Positions 17,054 through 28,533 of a stretch of 59,810 nt of DNA are shown here, piece after piece. The notes under the pieces were generated by a model. The model was not told the origin of the DNA. It did no database searches and saw only the letters and a program-made list of their open reading frames with translations. How positions within the stretch are numbered: the first letter of the stretch is position 1; each line of letters starts with the position of its first letter. Origin of the DNA: Flavobacteriales bacterium (lineage in GTDB: Bacteria > Bacteroidota > Bacteroidia > CAIKAF01); assembly GCA_025055635.1 (NCBI GenBank), contig JANWWQ010000009.1, forward strand, positions 2,857 through 62,666, read 5' to 3'. The translations under genes were made by a program, and so were the position numbers.

Positions 17054-18850
17054 ATGTCAGGATTTTCATCCTCATTCTGGGGAGCGGTTGTAGGTGTACT
17101 TGTAGGGTTTTTCATTTCGCTAGCGGCGCTTTTTGTTTTCGGATTTATTCTATTTGGCATAGTCGCATCAGGACTGGAGCAGAAAGCCTTTTCTCCAGAG
17201 GTGGAAAAGGGTACTTTTTTGCATTTGAAATTAAGCGGCGCTATTCCGGATAAACCTATTCAAAATACCTTTAAAAAAATCTGGACTTCTTTTCAGGGCG
17301 AGGATGTGCTTTCCCTTCCCGAACTTTTAGAGGTAATTTACGATGCAAAAGACAATCCTGATATTAAGGGAATTTTTCTGGACAACATCCAACTCAGCAC
17401 TGGCTGGGCCACCCTGGAAGAGCTTCGGCAGGCCCTAGTTGATTTCAGGACTTCCGGTAAGCCGATTCTGGCCTACGCCGATTGGCTGGACCAAGCCAAT
17501 TACTACCTGGCCAGCCTATCGGACAGACTTTTCCTTAACCCATCCGGGAGCGTGGCGCACATTGGGCTCACAGCCCAATTCATTTCTTTCAAAGGTATGC
17601 TAGATAAATTGGGAATTAAAGCCCAGGTCATAAGGCCCGATTCCAATGCATTCAAAAGCGCCGCAGAGTCCTTCATCTATGAAAAAATGAGCCCAGAAAA
17701 CCGACTCCAACTGAAGGCGCTCGTGGCAAGCATGTGGACGCATATCACCGCCAGCATAGCGGACACGCGAAAGACTTCTCCTGATTCTGTCCGTGCATGG
17801 GCTAACAGGTTGGATGGTTTGGATCCGGAGTTGGCTTACAGAAAGGGACTTGTGGATGGACTGCGGTATTACGACCAGATTGTTGACACCCTGAAAATTC
17901 TTACAGGTACAGGAAAAGAACCCCCGCGGCTTATTCTGGCTTCTGATTATTTCAAAAGGTTGAATAAAGTAAAAGCAAAAAAAGATAAAAAAATAGTCAT
18001 TTTGTTTGCTGAAGGAGAAATAGTTGACGAGAACGGGAGTAACGATGAAAATAAGATAGTGGGTGCTCGTTATGCTGAATTGCTTCGCAAAGCCAGAGCC
18101 GATGAAAATGTTAAAGGAATTGTCCTACGGGTGAATTCCCCCGGCGGCAGTGCTCTGGCCAGTGACCTCATACATAGGGAAGTTATCCTCACGCGCGCCG
18201 TCAAACCCGTTTATGTGTCTATGGGAAATAGGGCAGCCTCGGGCGGGTATTACATTTCTTGTGGAGCCGATAGCATTTTCGCAGATTACAACACCATTAC
18301 CGGATCCATCGGGGTTTTTGGCTTGCTTCCCGATCTAAGTGAATTATTAAATCAAAAGCTGGGCATTCGTCGTGATACGGTGTCCACGGAAAAGTTTTCT
18401 GACTCTTTTACCTTAGGAAAGCCTTTAACCAAAGAGGAATTCAGTATTTTCAAAAAAACAGTAGAACGGGTATATCAAAGATTTCTTGAACATGTAGCCA
18501 GGGGTCGTAGGATGACGTGGGTTCAGGTGCGCCGCCTGGCCCAGGGGCGCGTTTGGGGAGGTTCGGATGCCTTACAAGTGGGACTTGTGGACAGGCTCAC
18601 AGGCCTCCAAGGAGTGGTGACTTCCCTTAAGAGAACTCTGGGTTCTGACAATGTGCATTTAGAATACTGGCCTTCGGAAGAGGATTTCTGGAAAAGATTT
18701 TTTGGAAAAAATGTCATTTCTGATATTTTTTTCAGGCAACTTTTTTCACAATTCTCATCACCGCCTGAAGGTTCATTACAAATACTTGACTATGAGGCAC
18801 TTTTGAAAACAAAGATTTGGGCTCGTGCCCCTGAAATACAAGTTTTTTAA
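17054..18850 (+). CDS. sppA: Signal peptide peptidase SppA, 67-kDa type
   Basis: 598 residues with an N-terminal membrane anchor (about 8-35) and two tandem S49 peptidase domains, as in the long E. coli-type enzyme. The catalytic Lys is K201 in NAFKSAAE of the first domain and the nucleophile is S396 in RAASGGYYIS of the second, so the dyad is complete. It degrades signal peptides after release by signal peptidase, acting from the periplasmic side of the inner membrane. GLDPELAYRKGLVDGL and GLVDRLTG are typical conserved boxes at the ends of each domain. Confidence 0.95.
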   Translation: MSGFSSSFWGAVVGVLVGFFISLAALFVFGFILFGIVASGLEQKAFSPEVEKGTFLHLKLSGAIPDKPIQNTFKKIWTSFQGEDVLSLPELLEVIYDAKDNPDIKGIFLDNIQLSTGWATLEELRQALVDFRTSGKPILAYADWLDQANYYLASLSDRLFLNPSGSVAHIGLTAQFISFKGMLDKLGIKAQVIRPDSNAFKSAAESFIYEKMSPENRLQLKALVASMWTHITASIADTRKTSPDSVRAWANRLDGLDPELAYRKGLVDGLRYYDQIVDTLKILTGTGKEPPRLILASDYFKRLNKVKAKKDKKIVILFAEGEIVDENGSNDENKIVGARYAELLRKARADENVKGIVLRVNSPGGSALASDLIHREVILTRAVKPVYVSMGNRAASGGYYISCGADSIFADYNTITGSIGVFGLLPDLSELLNQKLGIRRDTVSTEKFSDSFTLGKPLTKEEFSIFKKTVERVYQRFLEHVARGRRMTWVQVRRLAQGRVWGGSDALQVGLVDRLTGLQGVVTSLKRTLGSDNVHLEYWPSEEDFWKRFFGKNVISDIFFRQLFSQFSSPPEGSLQILDYEALLKTKIWARAPEIQVF

Positions 18851-18868
18851 AATTTTTTTCCAATAAAA

Positions 18869-18899
18869 TTTGGAGGTTTGATTTTTGACTGTATTTTTG
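18869..18899 (+). promoter_or_regulatory. Strong Bacteroidota promoter for OmpA-family gene
   Basis: TTTG (18869-18872) is separated by exactly 19 bases from TATTTTTG (18892-18899). It is one of the two best complete promoters in the window, fitting an abundant outer-membrane protein. Leader about 25-30 bases. Confidence 0.8.
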
Positions 18900-18930
18900 C
18901 GCCGACACAATTAGATTAAAAACTTTGATT

Positions 18931-20625
18931 ATGAAAAGAAATTTTATTTTTTTATTAGGATTCGGCATCTTCCTGAGTTTGATGCCTAATGGGTTCTCCC
19001 AAGGCGACGAAAAAAAGGAGAAAAAAAACAACAAAGAGAACTCTGACGATCCCAATGCCAAGCCTATGTCTTGGCATATTGGGCTATTTGGCGGGCTTAA
19101 TCATTCTTACACTGATATAAGGAAAAGGGAATATTTCAGTATTAAACAGTTTGGTTGGAATTCGGGCCTTTTTCTGACGAAAATGTTCAATCCTATGCTG
19201 GGCTTACGTGTCCAGCTCGGTGTAGGTGGCACACGCGGAAGCGCAGATTCCCCGAACTTCCTCAATTACACTCAGGCTTACTGGCATCCGAACCTAAAAG
19301 GTCGCCCGCTTCGGTATAAAAATTTCTTTCAAGAGGGCTCCTTACAACTCTTAATTAACTGGAGCGGAATAACGCTGAATGATTATCCTCCCCGTGTTCA
19401 CAAATCCGGCCATAGGAAGTTCGGATTTTTTAGTGTCCTTGGAGCTGGCATCAACCGTTACGAGGCAAAGGTGTATGACTTAGTTACAGGAGAATTTCTG
19501 GGTGGGGACAAACCTATTGGTGCTGGTTGGTCAGGGACCATGCACGATTTCGCTTTCGTTGCTGGATCAGGATTTTCATTTAAAATTTCTCCCAAATTTC
19601 ATATTGATTTAGAAGGTGGCGTGCGCCTTTTGGGTACCGATAAATTTGACGCTGTCCTCATGCGTCCTCGTGTAATTGACTCTAACGGGCCTTTTGATGG
19701 TCGCTATCAGTTTGGAAGGGATCAGGATTTTTATGCCTATGCCAATGTGAACCTAGTGTTTGCGCTGGGTAAAAAAGGTCAAACACGTTCCCGGTATTGG
19801 AATAATCCCGTGTTAGCTTTCTACCAGGATATGGAGAAGCGCCTCAGCGAAATTGGCAAAGTGGACATTGAGCCCCTTAAAAAGCAGATAGATGAAAAAT
19901 TGGCCGATTTCGAAAAAGCACTAAAAACAGACACAGATAATGACGGTGTTCCCGATCTTTACGATAAAGAAAAGAATACACGCTGGGATGTTTCCGGCTT
20001 AAAGCCTTCAGAACATGGATGGACTGCTGAAGAAATCAATATGCTTCGCGAAAAAGCCAGCCGCAATGAAAGAATTATCGTAGATGGAAGCGGTATCGCT
20101 ATGGATATTGACCGCGATGGCGTGCCCGATCACCTGGATAAATGCCCATTTGAACCAGGGTCGCCTCAACATCATGGTTGTCGCGTGAAGCCTTCAGCTG
20201 AAGTAATCAAAATTCTCACAGACCTTCAGCACGTAGAGTTTGAATTTGACAAAGATTACTTTGTGGACTGTTCCAAGAAAAAGTCAGCAGCTTTGCGTGA
20301 GCGTTGCCAAAAGAAACAGGCAGCTGATCAGGCTAATCTGAAGCGATTGGCTGAAATACTCAACTCTCCCGATTACAAGGATGCAAAGCTCCGGATCGAA
20401 GGCCATACTGACGATCGTGGTACCGATGAATACAATCTGGATTTGTCAATAAGAAGAGCTAATAATATCAAAAACCACCTCGTCAAGTTGGGTGTGGATG
20501 CTAATCGCATCAAAACCATCGGAAAAGGTGAGCGCGAACCCCGGGTTGGGCCTAGCGGAAAGAATGGCACCTTCACGGAATTTGAACGTGATCGTAACCG
20601 CCGCACCGAGTTCTTCATAGAATAA
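18931..20625 (+). CDS. OmpA family outer-membrane protein with TSP3-like repeats
   Basis: 564 residues from the ATG at 18931; a TTG six bases earlier is in frame but unlikely. Signal peptide MKRNFIFLLGFGIFLSLMPNGFSQ, then a charged Lys-rich stretch and an N-terminal beta-barrel (about 45-285). A linker carries two calcium-binding thrombospondin type 3-like motifs (DTDNDGVPD and DIDRDGVPD, about 333 and 392). The C-terminal OmpA domain (about 430-564) contains the peptidoglycan-binding core RIEGHTDDRGTDEYN and LSIRRANNIKNHL. It links the outer membrane to peptidoglycan. Own strong promoter and terminator. Confidence 0.93.
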   Translation: MKRNFIFLLGFGIFLSLMPNGFSQGDEKKEKKNNKENSDDPNAKPMSWHIGLFGGLNHSYTDIRKREYFSIKQFGWNSGLFLTKMFNPMLGLRVQLGVGGTRGSADSPNFLNYTQAYWHPNLKGRPLRYKNFFQEGSLQLLINWSGITLNDYPPRVHKSGHRKFGFFSVLGAGINRYEAKVYDLVTGEFLGGDKPIGAGWSGTMHDFAFVAGSGFSFKISPKFHIDLEGGVRLLGTDKFDAVLMRPRVIDSNGPFDGRYQFGRDQDFYAYANVNLVFALGKKGQTRSRYWNNPVLAFYQDMEKRLSEIGKVDIEPLKKQIDEKLADFEKALKTDTDNDGVPDLYDKEKNTRWDVSGLKPSEHGWTAEEINMLREKASRNERIIVDGSGIAMDIDRDGVPDHLDKCPFEPGSPQHHGCRVKPSAEVIKILTDLQHVEFEFDKDYFVDCSKKKSAALRERCQKKQAADQANLKRLAEILNSPDYKDAKLRIEGHTDDRGTDEYNLDLSIRRANNIKNHLVKLGVDANRIKTIGKGEREPRVGPSGKNGTFTEFERDRNRRTEFFIE

Positions 20626-20650
20626 ATCTAAGGTAAGAGTAACTGTCAAG

Positions 20651-20685
20651 AAACTCCGGTCGCATGGCCGGAGTTTTTTATTTTT
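20651..20685 (+). terminator. Rho-independent terminator after OmpA gene, overlapping a possible start of the next gene
   Basis: Stem AACTCCGG (20652-20659) / CCGGAGTT (20668-20675), loop of 8, then TTTTTATTTTT. The ATG at 20664, the longest possible start of the GH3 gene, lies in the loop. Confidence 0.85.
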
Positions 20686-20705
20686 ACAGCCAACGAAATA
20701 TCCCG

Positions 20706-22211
20706 GTGTTTTTAACCTCGTTAATTAAGCGTTTTATCAAAGTCCGACAGTCTTCGCTGCGCCGTCATTACACAGAGCCCCTTGTGCTGCAGGAGAAGGT
20801 GTTTTCCCAGCTTATAAACTACGGGGCCTCAACTCAATTTGGTAAGTATTACGGCTTCCGCTACATCCGTTCCAGAGATGATTTTGCGCGCAAGGTCCCC
20901 ATTCAGCCTTATGAAGCTCTGTTTCCATGGTTCCAAAAAGTCATGCGGGGCGAACCTTCTGTGCTTTGGCCGGGCAAGGTCTCGTGGTTTGCAAAAACCA
21001 GTGGCTCCACCAACGACCGTAGCAAGTATATTCCCATTACACGAGAGGCATTATATCAGTGCCACTACCGAGCGGCTCAGGATGCTTTGGCCATTTATTT
21101 CATTCACAACCCTTCCTCGCGTCTTTTAGACGGCAAAGCTTTCATATTAGGAGGCTCCAGTGCTTTACACCCAGAATTTAAAGGGATCCACACTGGGGAC
21201 CTATCGGCGGTTCTTATGCACAACTCCCCCTGGTTATCGCGGTGGCTTCGAGTACCATCAAACAAAATTGCTCTTCTAGGGGATTGGGAAAAAAAGATGG
21301 CTATTCTCGTAAAGTTGCTGCCTCGTTATTCCCTTACAAGTCTTTCAGGAGTGCCTTCATGGATGCTGGTACTACTGGAAAAAATATTAGAATCCTGCCG
21401 TGCCCAAACCCTGGAAACCATATGGCCTCGATTGGAACTCTTCATCCATGGTGCCGTAAACTTCGAACCCTATCGGGAACGTTTTAGAACAATATTCGGA
21501 AACTTACCGGTCCAATTTCTGGAAACTTACAATGCTTCTGAAGGATTTTTTGCTATTCAGGATTCACCAGACAGCGACCAGATGCTCCTGCTTCTGGACC
21601 ATGGAATATTCTACGAGTTTGTGCCCTTAGACAAGATTAATGAACCCTCTCCCCCGGCCTATCACTTGGGTGAAGTAAAAACAGGAATCACTTATGCTAT
21701 GGTGATCTCAACCAACGGGGGGTTGTGGCGCTACTTGATTGGAGACACGGTGCGCTTCACATCCTTACATCCCTTCCGCATTCGGATCGCAGGCCGTACC
21801 AAACACTTTATCAATGTATTTGGGGAGGAGCTTATGGTGGAAAACGCTGAGCGGGCCATTTCAGAATGCGCCCGTAAGTTCGGCGTCACGGTTCTAAATT
21901 TCACTGCAGGGCCCGTATTCATGAAAGCCGGAAGCCCCGGAGCCCACGAATGGTTCATAGAATTTGCTGAAGAGCCACCTCCCCTAGAAGCATTTGGGAG
22001 AGCTTTAGACCAGGCTCTTAGGAAACTCAATTCTGATTATGATGCCAAGCGCGTGGGTGACTATGCCCTGGGACCACCCATATTACACGCTGTGCCCAGA
22101 GGCACCTTTGACCGCTGGCTAAAACTAAAAAACCGTCTGGGAGGCCAACATAAGGTGCCCCGGCTTAGCAATGAGCGAACCATTCTGGAGGAGATTCGCC
22201 AGTTGCTGTGA
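20706..22211 (+). CDS. GH3 family acyl-acid-amido synthetase-like protein
   Basis: 501 residues from GTG 20706, or 515 from ATG 20664. I prefer the GTG because the ATG lies inside the preceding terminator and its extra residues (MAGVFYFYSQ) are the reading of the hairpin and T-run. The ANL-superfamily motifs of GH3 enzymes are present: KTSGSTNDRSKYIPI (ATP binding), FLETYNASEGFFA, and LWRYLIGDTVRF. In plants GH3 enzymes join amino acids to auxin or jasmonate; bacterial substrates are mostly unknown. It overlaps the next gene by four bases (GTGA), and the exported protein-kinase pair downstream looks co-transcribed. Confidence 0.88.
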   Translation: MFLTSLIKRFIKVRQSSLRRHYTEPLVLQEKVFSQLINYGASTQFGKYYGFRYIRSRDDFARKVPIQPYEALFPWFQKVMRGEPSVLWPGKVSWFAKTSGSTNDRSKYIPITREALYQCHYRAAQDALAIYFIHNPSSRLLDGKAFILGGSSALHPEFKGIHTGDLSAVLMHNSPWLSRWLRVPSNKIALLGDWEKKMAILVKLLPRYSLTSLSGVPSWMLVLLEKILESCRAQTLETIWPRLELFIHGAVNFEPYRERFRTIFGNLPVQFLETYNASEGFFAIQDSPDSDQMLLLLDHGIFYEFVPLDKINEPSPPAYHLGEVKTGITYAMVISTNGGLWRYLIGDTVRFTSLHPFRIRIAGRTKHFINVFGEELMVENAERAISECARKFGVTVLNFTAGPVFMKAGSPGAHEWFIEFAEEPPPLEAFGRALDQALRKLNSDYDAKRVGDYALGPPILHAVPRGTFDRWLKLKNRLGGQHKVPRLSNERTILEEIRQLL

Positions 22212-23029
22212 GAATTATTATTCCGGTTGTTGGGCTGTGTGGTCTCTTCTGGTCAGTATCCCCTGCCCAAAGCTGGCGCTGTGGTCCCGAAATCACTCTG
22301 GCCCCCCCGGTACGATGGGAAGTGGACAAACTAGGACAGGTGGTTATATATAACAATAAGGAAATTATCAAAATCACATCGGCCGATACCTTATTCAATC
22401 GTTTCAGCCAGATGTCACTGGGGCCAATCCACACTATTGATGTCACCAATCCTATGAAAATTCTTGTATTTTACAAAGACGCTGGCCGGATTGTCTTTTT
22501 GGATAATACGCTTTCCCCAAACGGCCAGATTGTAGACCTTATCGCTCTGGGCTACGACCAGGCCGAGCTGGCCTGCACCTCCTTTGATAACGGATTGTGG
22601 ATATACGACAGGTTGAATTTCCGCCTTCTCCGTTTCAATAGCAATATGCAGGTCACCGTAGAGGTTCCTAATCTTAACCAAGTGCTTGGCGGCAGGGCCA
22701 AGGACAGCCTTTCTTTTTGTCGTTTATCCGAAAGCAATAATAGGGTGTACCTCCAGAGTAGCAGCGGGGATGTACTGGTCTTTGATGTTTATGGAACTTT
22801 GCTTACTAATCTTCAATGCCCCGTGCCTTGCCAATGTAGGAGCCATGAGTTAGGACTGCAATACGTTTTGGAAGGTCAGCGATACCTGCAGCCGCTAAAA
22901 CCGGCGAGCCCAGCAAAAAGGATAGCTGAGCCTAAAAATTTTCCTTATCATTTCTTAGATTGGCTAGATTCCAATAAGATTTTGTGTCGTAGCGAGGAGA
23001 GTAAATACCGTGTATGCCGGCTTGACTGA
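22208..23029 (+). CDS. Exported propeller-like protein of unknown function
   Basis: 273 residues from a GTG that overlaps the GH3 stop (GTGA). Signal peptide about 1-21 (IIIPVVGLCGLFWSVSPAQ). The body has repeated short strands with patterns such as VLVFYKDAGRIVFLDN, GLWIYDRLNFRLLRFNSN and DVLVFDVYGTLL, suggesting a partial beta-propeller like those reading NHL/WD-type folds. I recall similar exported proteins next to deoxynucleoside kinase genes in other Bacteroidota, but no function is known. No lipobox, no T9SS tail. Coupled to GH3 upstream; 32 bases to the kinase. Confidence 0.75.
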   Translation: MRIIIPVVGLCGLFWSVSPAQSWRCGPEITLAPPVRWEVDKLGQVVIYNNKEIIKITSADTLFNRFSQMSLGPIHTIDVTNPMKILVFYKDAGRIVFLDNTLSPNGQIVDLIALGYDQAELACTSFDNGLWIYDRLNFRLLRFNSNMQVTVEVPNLNQVLGGRAKDSLSFCRLSESNNRVYLQSSSGDVLVFDVYGTLLTNLQCPVPCQCRSHELGLQYVLEGQRYLQPLKPASPAKRIAEPKNFPYHFLDWLDSNKILCRSEESKYRVCRLD

Positions 23030-23061
23030 AACCTCATTACATTTGAACTGCCAAAAGCCCT

Positions 23062-23676
23062 ATGCATATCGCTATAGCTGGTAATATTGGTTCTGGGAAA
23101 ACCACCCTCACAGGTCTGTTGGCAAAGCATTTAAAAATGGAGGCCCACTACGAAAACGTTGAAGACAATCCCTACCTTCTGGACTTCTACGAGGATATGC
23201 AGCGGTGGTCCTTCAATCTGCAAGTGTATTTTCTACAAAACCGATTCCGGCAAATTCTGGAAATCAGAAAAAAAGGAAAAAACGTCATTCAAGACCGCAC
23301 CATTTACGAAGATGCCTACATCTTCGCCCCCAATCTATACAACATGGGGCTCATGACCACACGGGATTATAATAATTACCTGGAGCTATTTAACTTAATT
23401 TCTGAATTTGTTAAGCCTCCCGATCTTCTTATTTATTTGAGAGCTTCGGTACCCGTACTGGTGAAACAGATTCAAGCCCGCAACAGGGGTTTTGAGGCTA
23501 ACATCCGCCTAGATTATTTGAAAAGACTCAACGACCGCTATGAGGAGTGGATTGAGCAATATGATTTAGGTAAACTGCTGATTGTGGACGTGGACACATG
23601 TAATTTCATAGAAGATGAAGAAGCTTTGGGGGAAATAATTAACGGTATACAAGCCGAACTTTTCGGACTCGTGTAG
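23062..23676 (+). CDS. Deoxynucleoside kinase
   Basis: 204 residues. P-loop GNIGSGKTT lies at residues 7-15. ENVEDNPYL (about 32-40) corresponds to the substrate-binding Glu region; QDRTIYEDAYIF (about 76-87) is the DRS-type motif carrying the catalytic Arg; RNRGFEANI (about 142-150) resembles the LID. These mark the dCK/dGK family, which phosphorylates deoxyadenosine, deoxyguanosine or deoxycytidine for salvage. The base preferred cannot be read. It is the last gene of the GH3 cluster and is followed by a 631-base AT-rich gap. Confidence 0.92.
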   Translation: MHIAIAGNIGSGKTTLTGLLAKHLKMEAHYENVEDNPYLLDFYEDMQRWSFNLQVYFLQNRFRQILEIRKKGKNVIQDRTIYEDAYIFAPNLYNMGLMTTRDYNNYLELFNLISEFVKPPDLLIYLRASVPVLVKQIQARNRGFEANIRLDYLKRLNDRYEEWIEQYDLGKLLIVDVDTCNFIEDEEALGEIINGIQAELFGLV

Positions 23677-23894
23677 ATAAAACCTACTTATCAAAAAATT
23701 ACATTAGTTTTTAAATAATAGGCTGACATATAAATAGTTTAATGCAATCAAAAAATCTCTTTCATTTTTCTTTTATCTCAGTTATAATAAAAGTTTACCA
23801 GAGTCTTATTAATCCTAATTCCTATTAAAATTTAAAAAAGTTAATATAACCTTTAAACAAAATATAAATTCAAGCTGAGAACAATACTAAAAAC

Positions 23895-24058
23895 TCAAGT
23901 TAGCGCCCAAAAGTCGGACAATTGCATGTATTTTTTGATGTTTTGCAACCAATCGTAGTCATGGTTGAAATAATAATAAAAAAAGCCCCATAAATCAAAT
24001 AGAAACCAACCCTCCTCCTCATACAATACAAAGTTAATACCCTTTTTATGATATTTTT
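23895..24058 (-). pseudogene. Aromatic-rich C-terminal gene fragment without a start
   Basis: The minus strand is open for about 50 codons ending in TGA at 23895. It reads with strongly protein-like composition: LYEEEGWFLFDLWG, then FFYYYFNHDYDWLQNI, and ends SDFWALT. There is no ATG at its head; the frame is closed by TAA beside a run of eight A residues, where a one-base slip could join it to more sequence. It looks like the end of a decayed gene, possibly a small immunity-type or accessory protein, but no family is recognised. Could be chance in AT-rich DNA. Confidence 0.35.
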
Positions 24059-24250
24059 TTTAATTACCAACTTATCCTCCCATACATTTTATTTTGTATC
24101 TGATCATAACATTAATTTCAGAATTTTAAGGGCTCATCATCGGAAGTCATAAAATAAGGAAGTGTGAAACTGATTTTTGGGCGCATCAAGAGGTATGAGT
24201 TTAAGTAAGAGATTGACTCTATCTGTGAAGGAGCAAGCCTTGCTCTCCCC

Positions 24251-24258
24251 TACTTTTG
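24251..24258 (+). promoter_or_regulatory. Candidate -7 box TACTTTTG for secA
   Basis: Exact TAnnTTTG match about 50 bases upstream of the secA ATG. No clear -33 box. Confidence 0.5.
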
Positions 24259-24307
24259 TGGATTAATTTTTGTAGATAAGTTAAACCCATTCATTCTATC
24301 GTCACCT

Positions 24308-27633
<3,326 letters not shown>

Positions 27634-27637
<4 letters not shown>

Positions 27638-28194
27638 AGCTTTCCATGTGGTTGGCCTTTAGAGCCTTCCTCCTGGGCCTAGGCTTGCCCTTGACTTTGG
27701 TCGCTCAGGGCGAAAAGAGCGATCCTCGTCATGCCCTCAGCCTGGAAGTACTGGGGCCGGGGGGAATCTTTTCTCTGGCTTATGCCTACCAGTTTTTCCG
27801 CGATGAGGTTGTGACGATGACAGCTCGTATCGGAATCGGTACCTACTTCGATGACCATGTGCTGGCCGGCACCTGGCCTGTGGAGATTTCGGTGGGAGGC
27901 TTTCGGCATGCCGCCGTCACATGGGAAACCGGCGCTGCCTTTATACCTATCCTCTTTTCAGGGACAGGTCGGGTGGACGGCCAATTGGCTGAAAGCGGGC
28001 GCCAAGCAGCTCTGGGATTCTCCCTGCGCGCAGGCATGCGGTTTCTGTTGCCCCAAAATCTGGCTTTACGAGCTGCTTTCCACCCCCAATGGCTGATTGC
28101 AACCCCAACAGATTACGTAGTTAAGGCAGTTTTCCCTCCTGCGCGTGGCTTTGTGCCTTGGGGCAGCATAGGCCTTCTTTGGCAATTTAAGTGA
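27634..28194 (+). CDS. Small exported beta-barrel-like protein coupled to secA
   Basis: About 186 residues from a GTG overlapping the secA stop (GTGA); ATG 27646 and TTG 27604 are alternatives. Signal peptide ([19 protein letters not shown]), then alternating strands ([38 protein letters not shown]) ending [11 protein letters not shown], as expected for an outer-membrane barrel of eight or so strands. No named family recognised. The overlap suggests co-translation with secA, although there is no known functional link. Confidence 0.65.
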
Positions 28195-28533
28195 AAAATA
28201 CCAAAAGTGAATGTAGTGTGCAATAACAGGCCCTAACCTTACGTCCACTAAAATATCATCTGGGGTTCCTGTTTACATCACAAGTTATACCTCTAGAAAC
28301 TTCACCTTAAAAGAGTAGCATCCCTGTTGGCACATCATTTGAGCCAAAAGCCTTTTTCCAAACTAACCAATGGTAGAATAAAAATTCCAAAGGAAGCTAT
28401 TGTAAAGCTAGCTGCCGGGAGATTTTTATTATAGTGGCTTGGAGAAAGCATAGTTTATTTCTACTACACCAAAATACAATCGCCACTTCTCATTACTTGC
28501 AGCGTAATTTCGGGGCGAAAAGAAAGGGTACAT
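28195..28533. other. 339-base intergenic region
   Basis: No intact gene. A plus-strand open stretch of about 40 codons (around 28300-28432) reads somewhat protein-like (SKLTNGRIKIPKEAIVK) but is bounded by stops with no start; probably chance. No TAnnTTTG promoter was found for the downstream porin gene. Confidence 0.5.

Larger units (their letters stand above)
23677..24307. other. AT-rich 631-base region with one gene remnant
   Basis: No intact gene. Base composition is much richer in A+T than the neighbouring genes. It contains a minus-strand protein-like fragment (23895-24058, listed separately) and the secA promoter near its right end. Confidence 0.6.

Noticed and set aside
28300-28432. 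Short open stretch reading SKLTNGRIKIPKEAIVK
   Set aside because: Bounded by stops, no start codon, about 40 codons; expected by chance in a 339-base gap.
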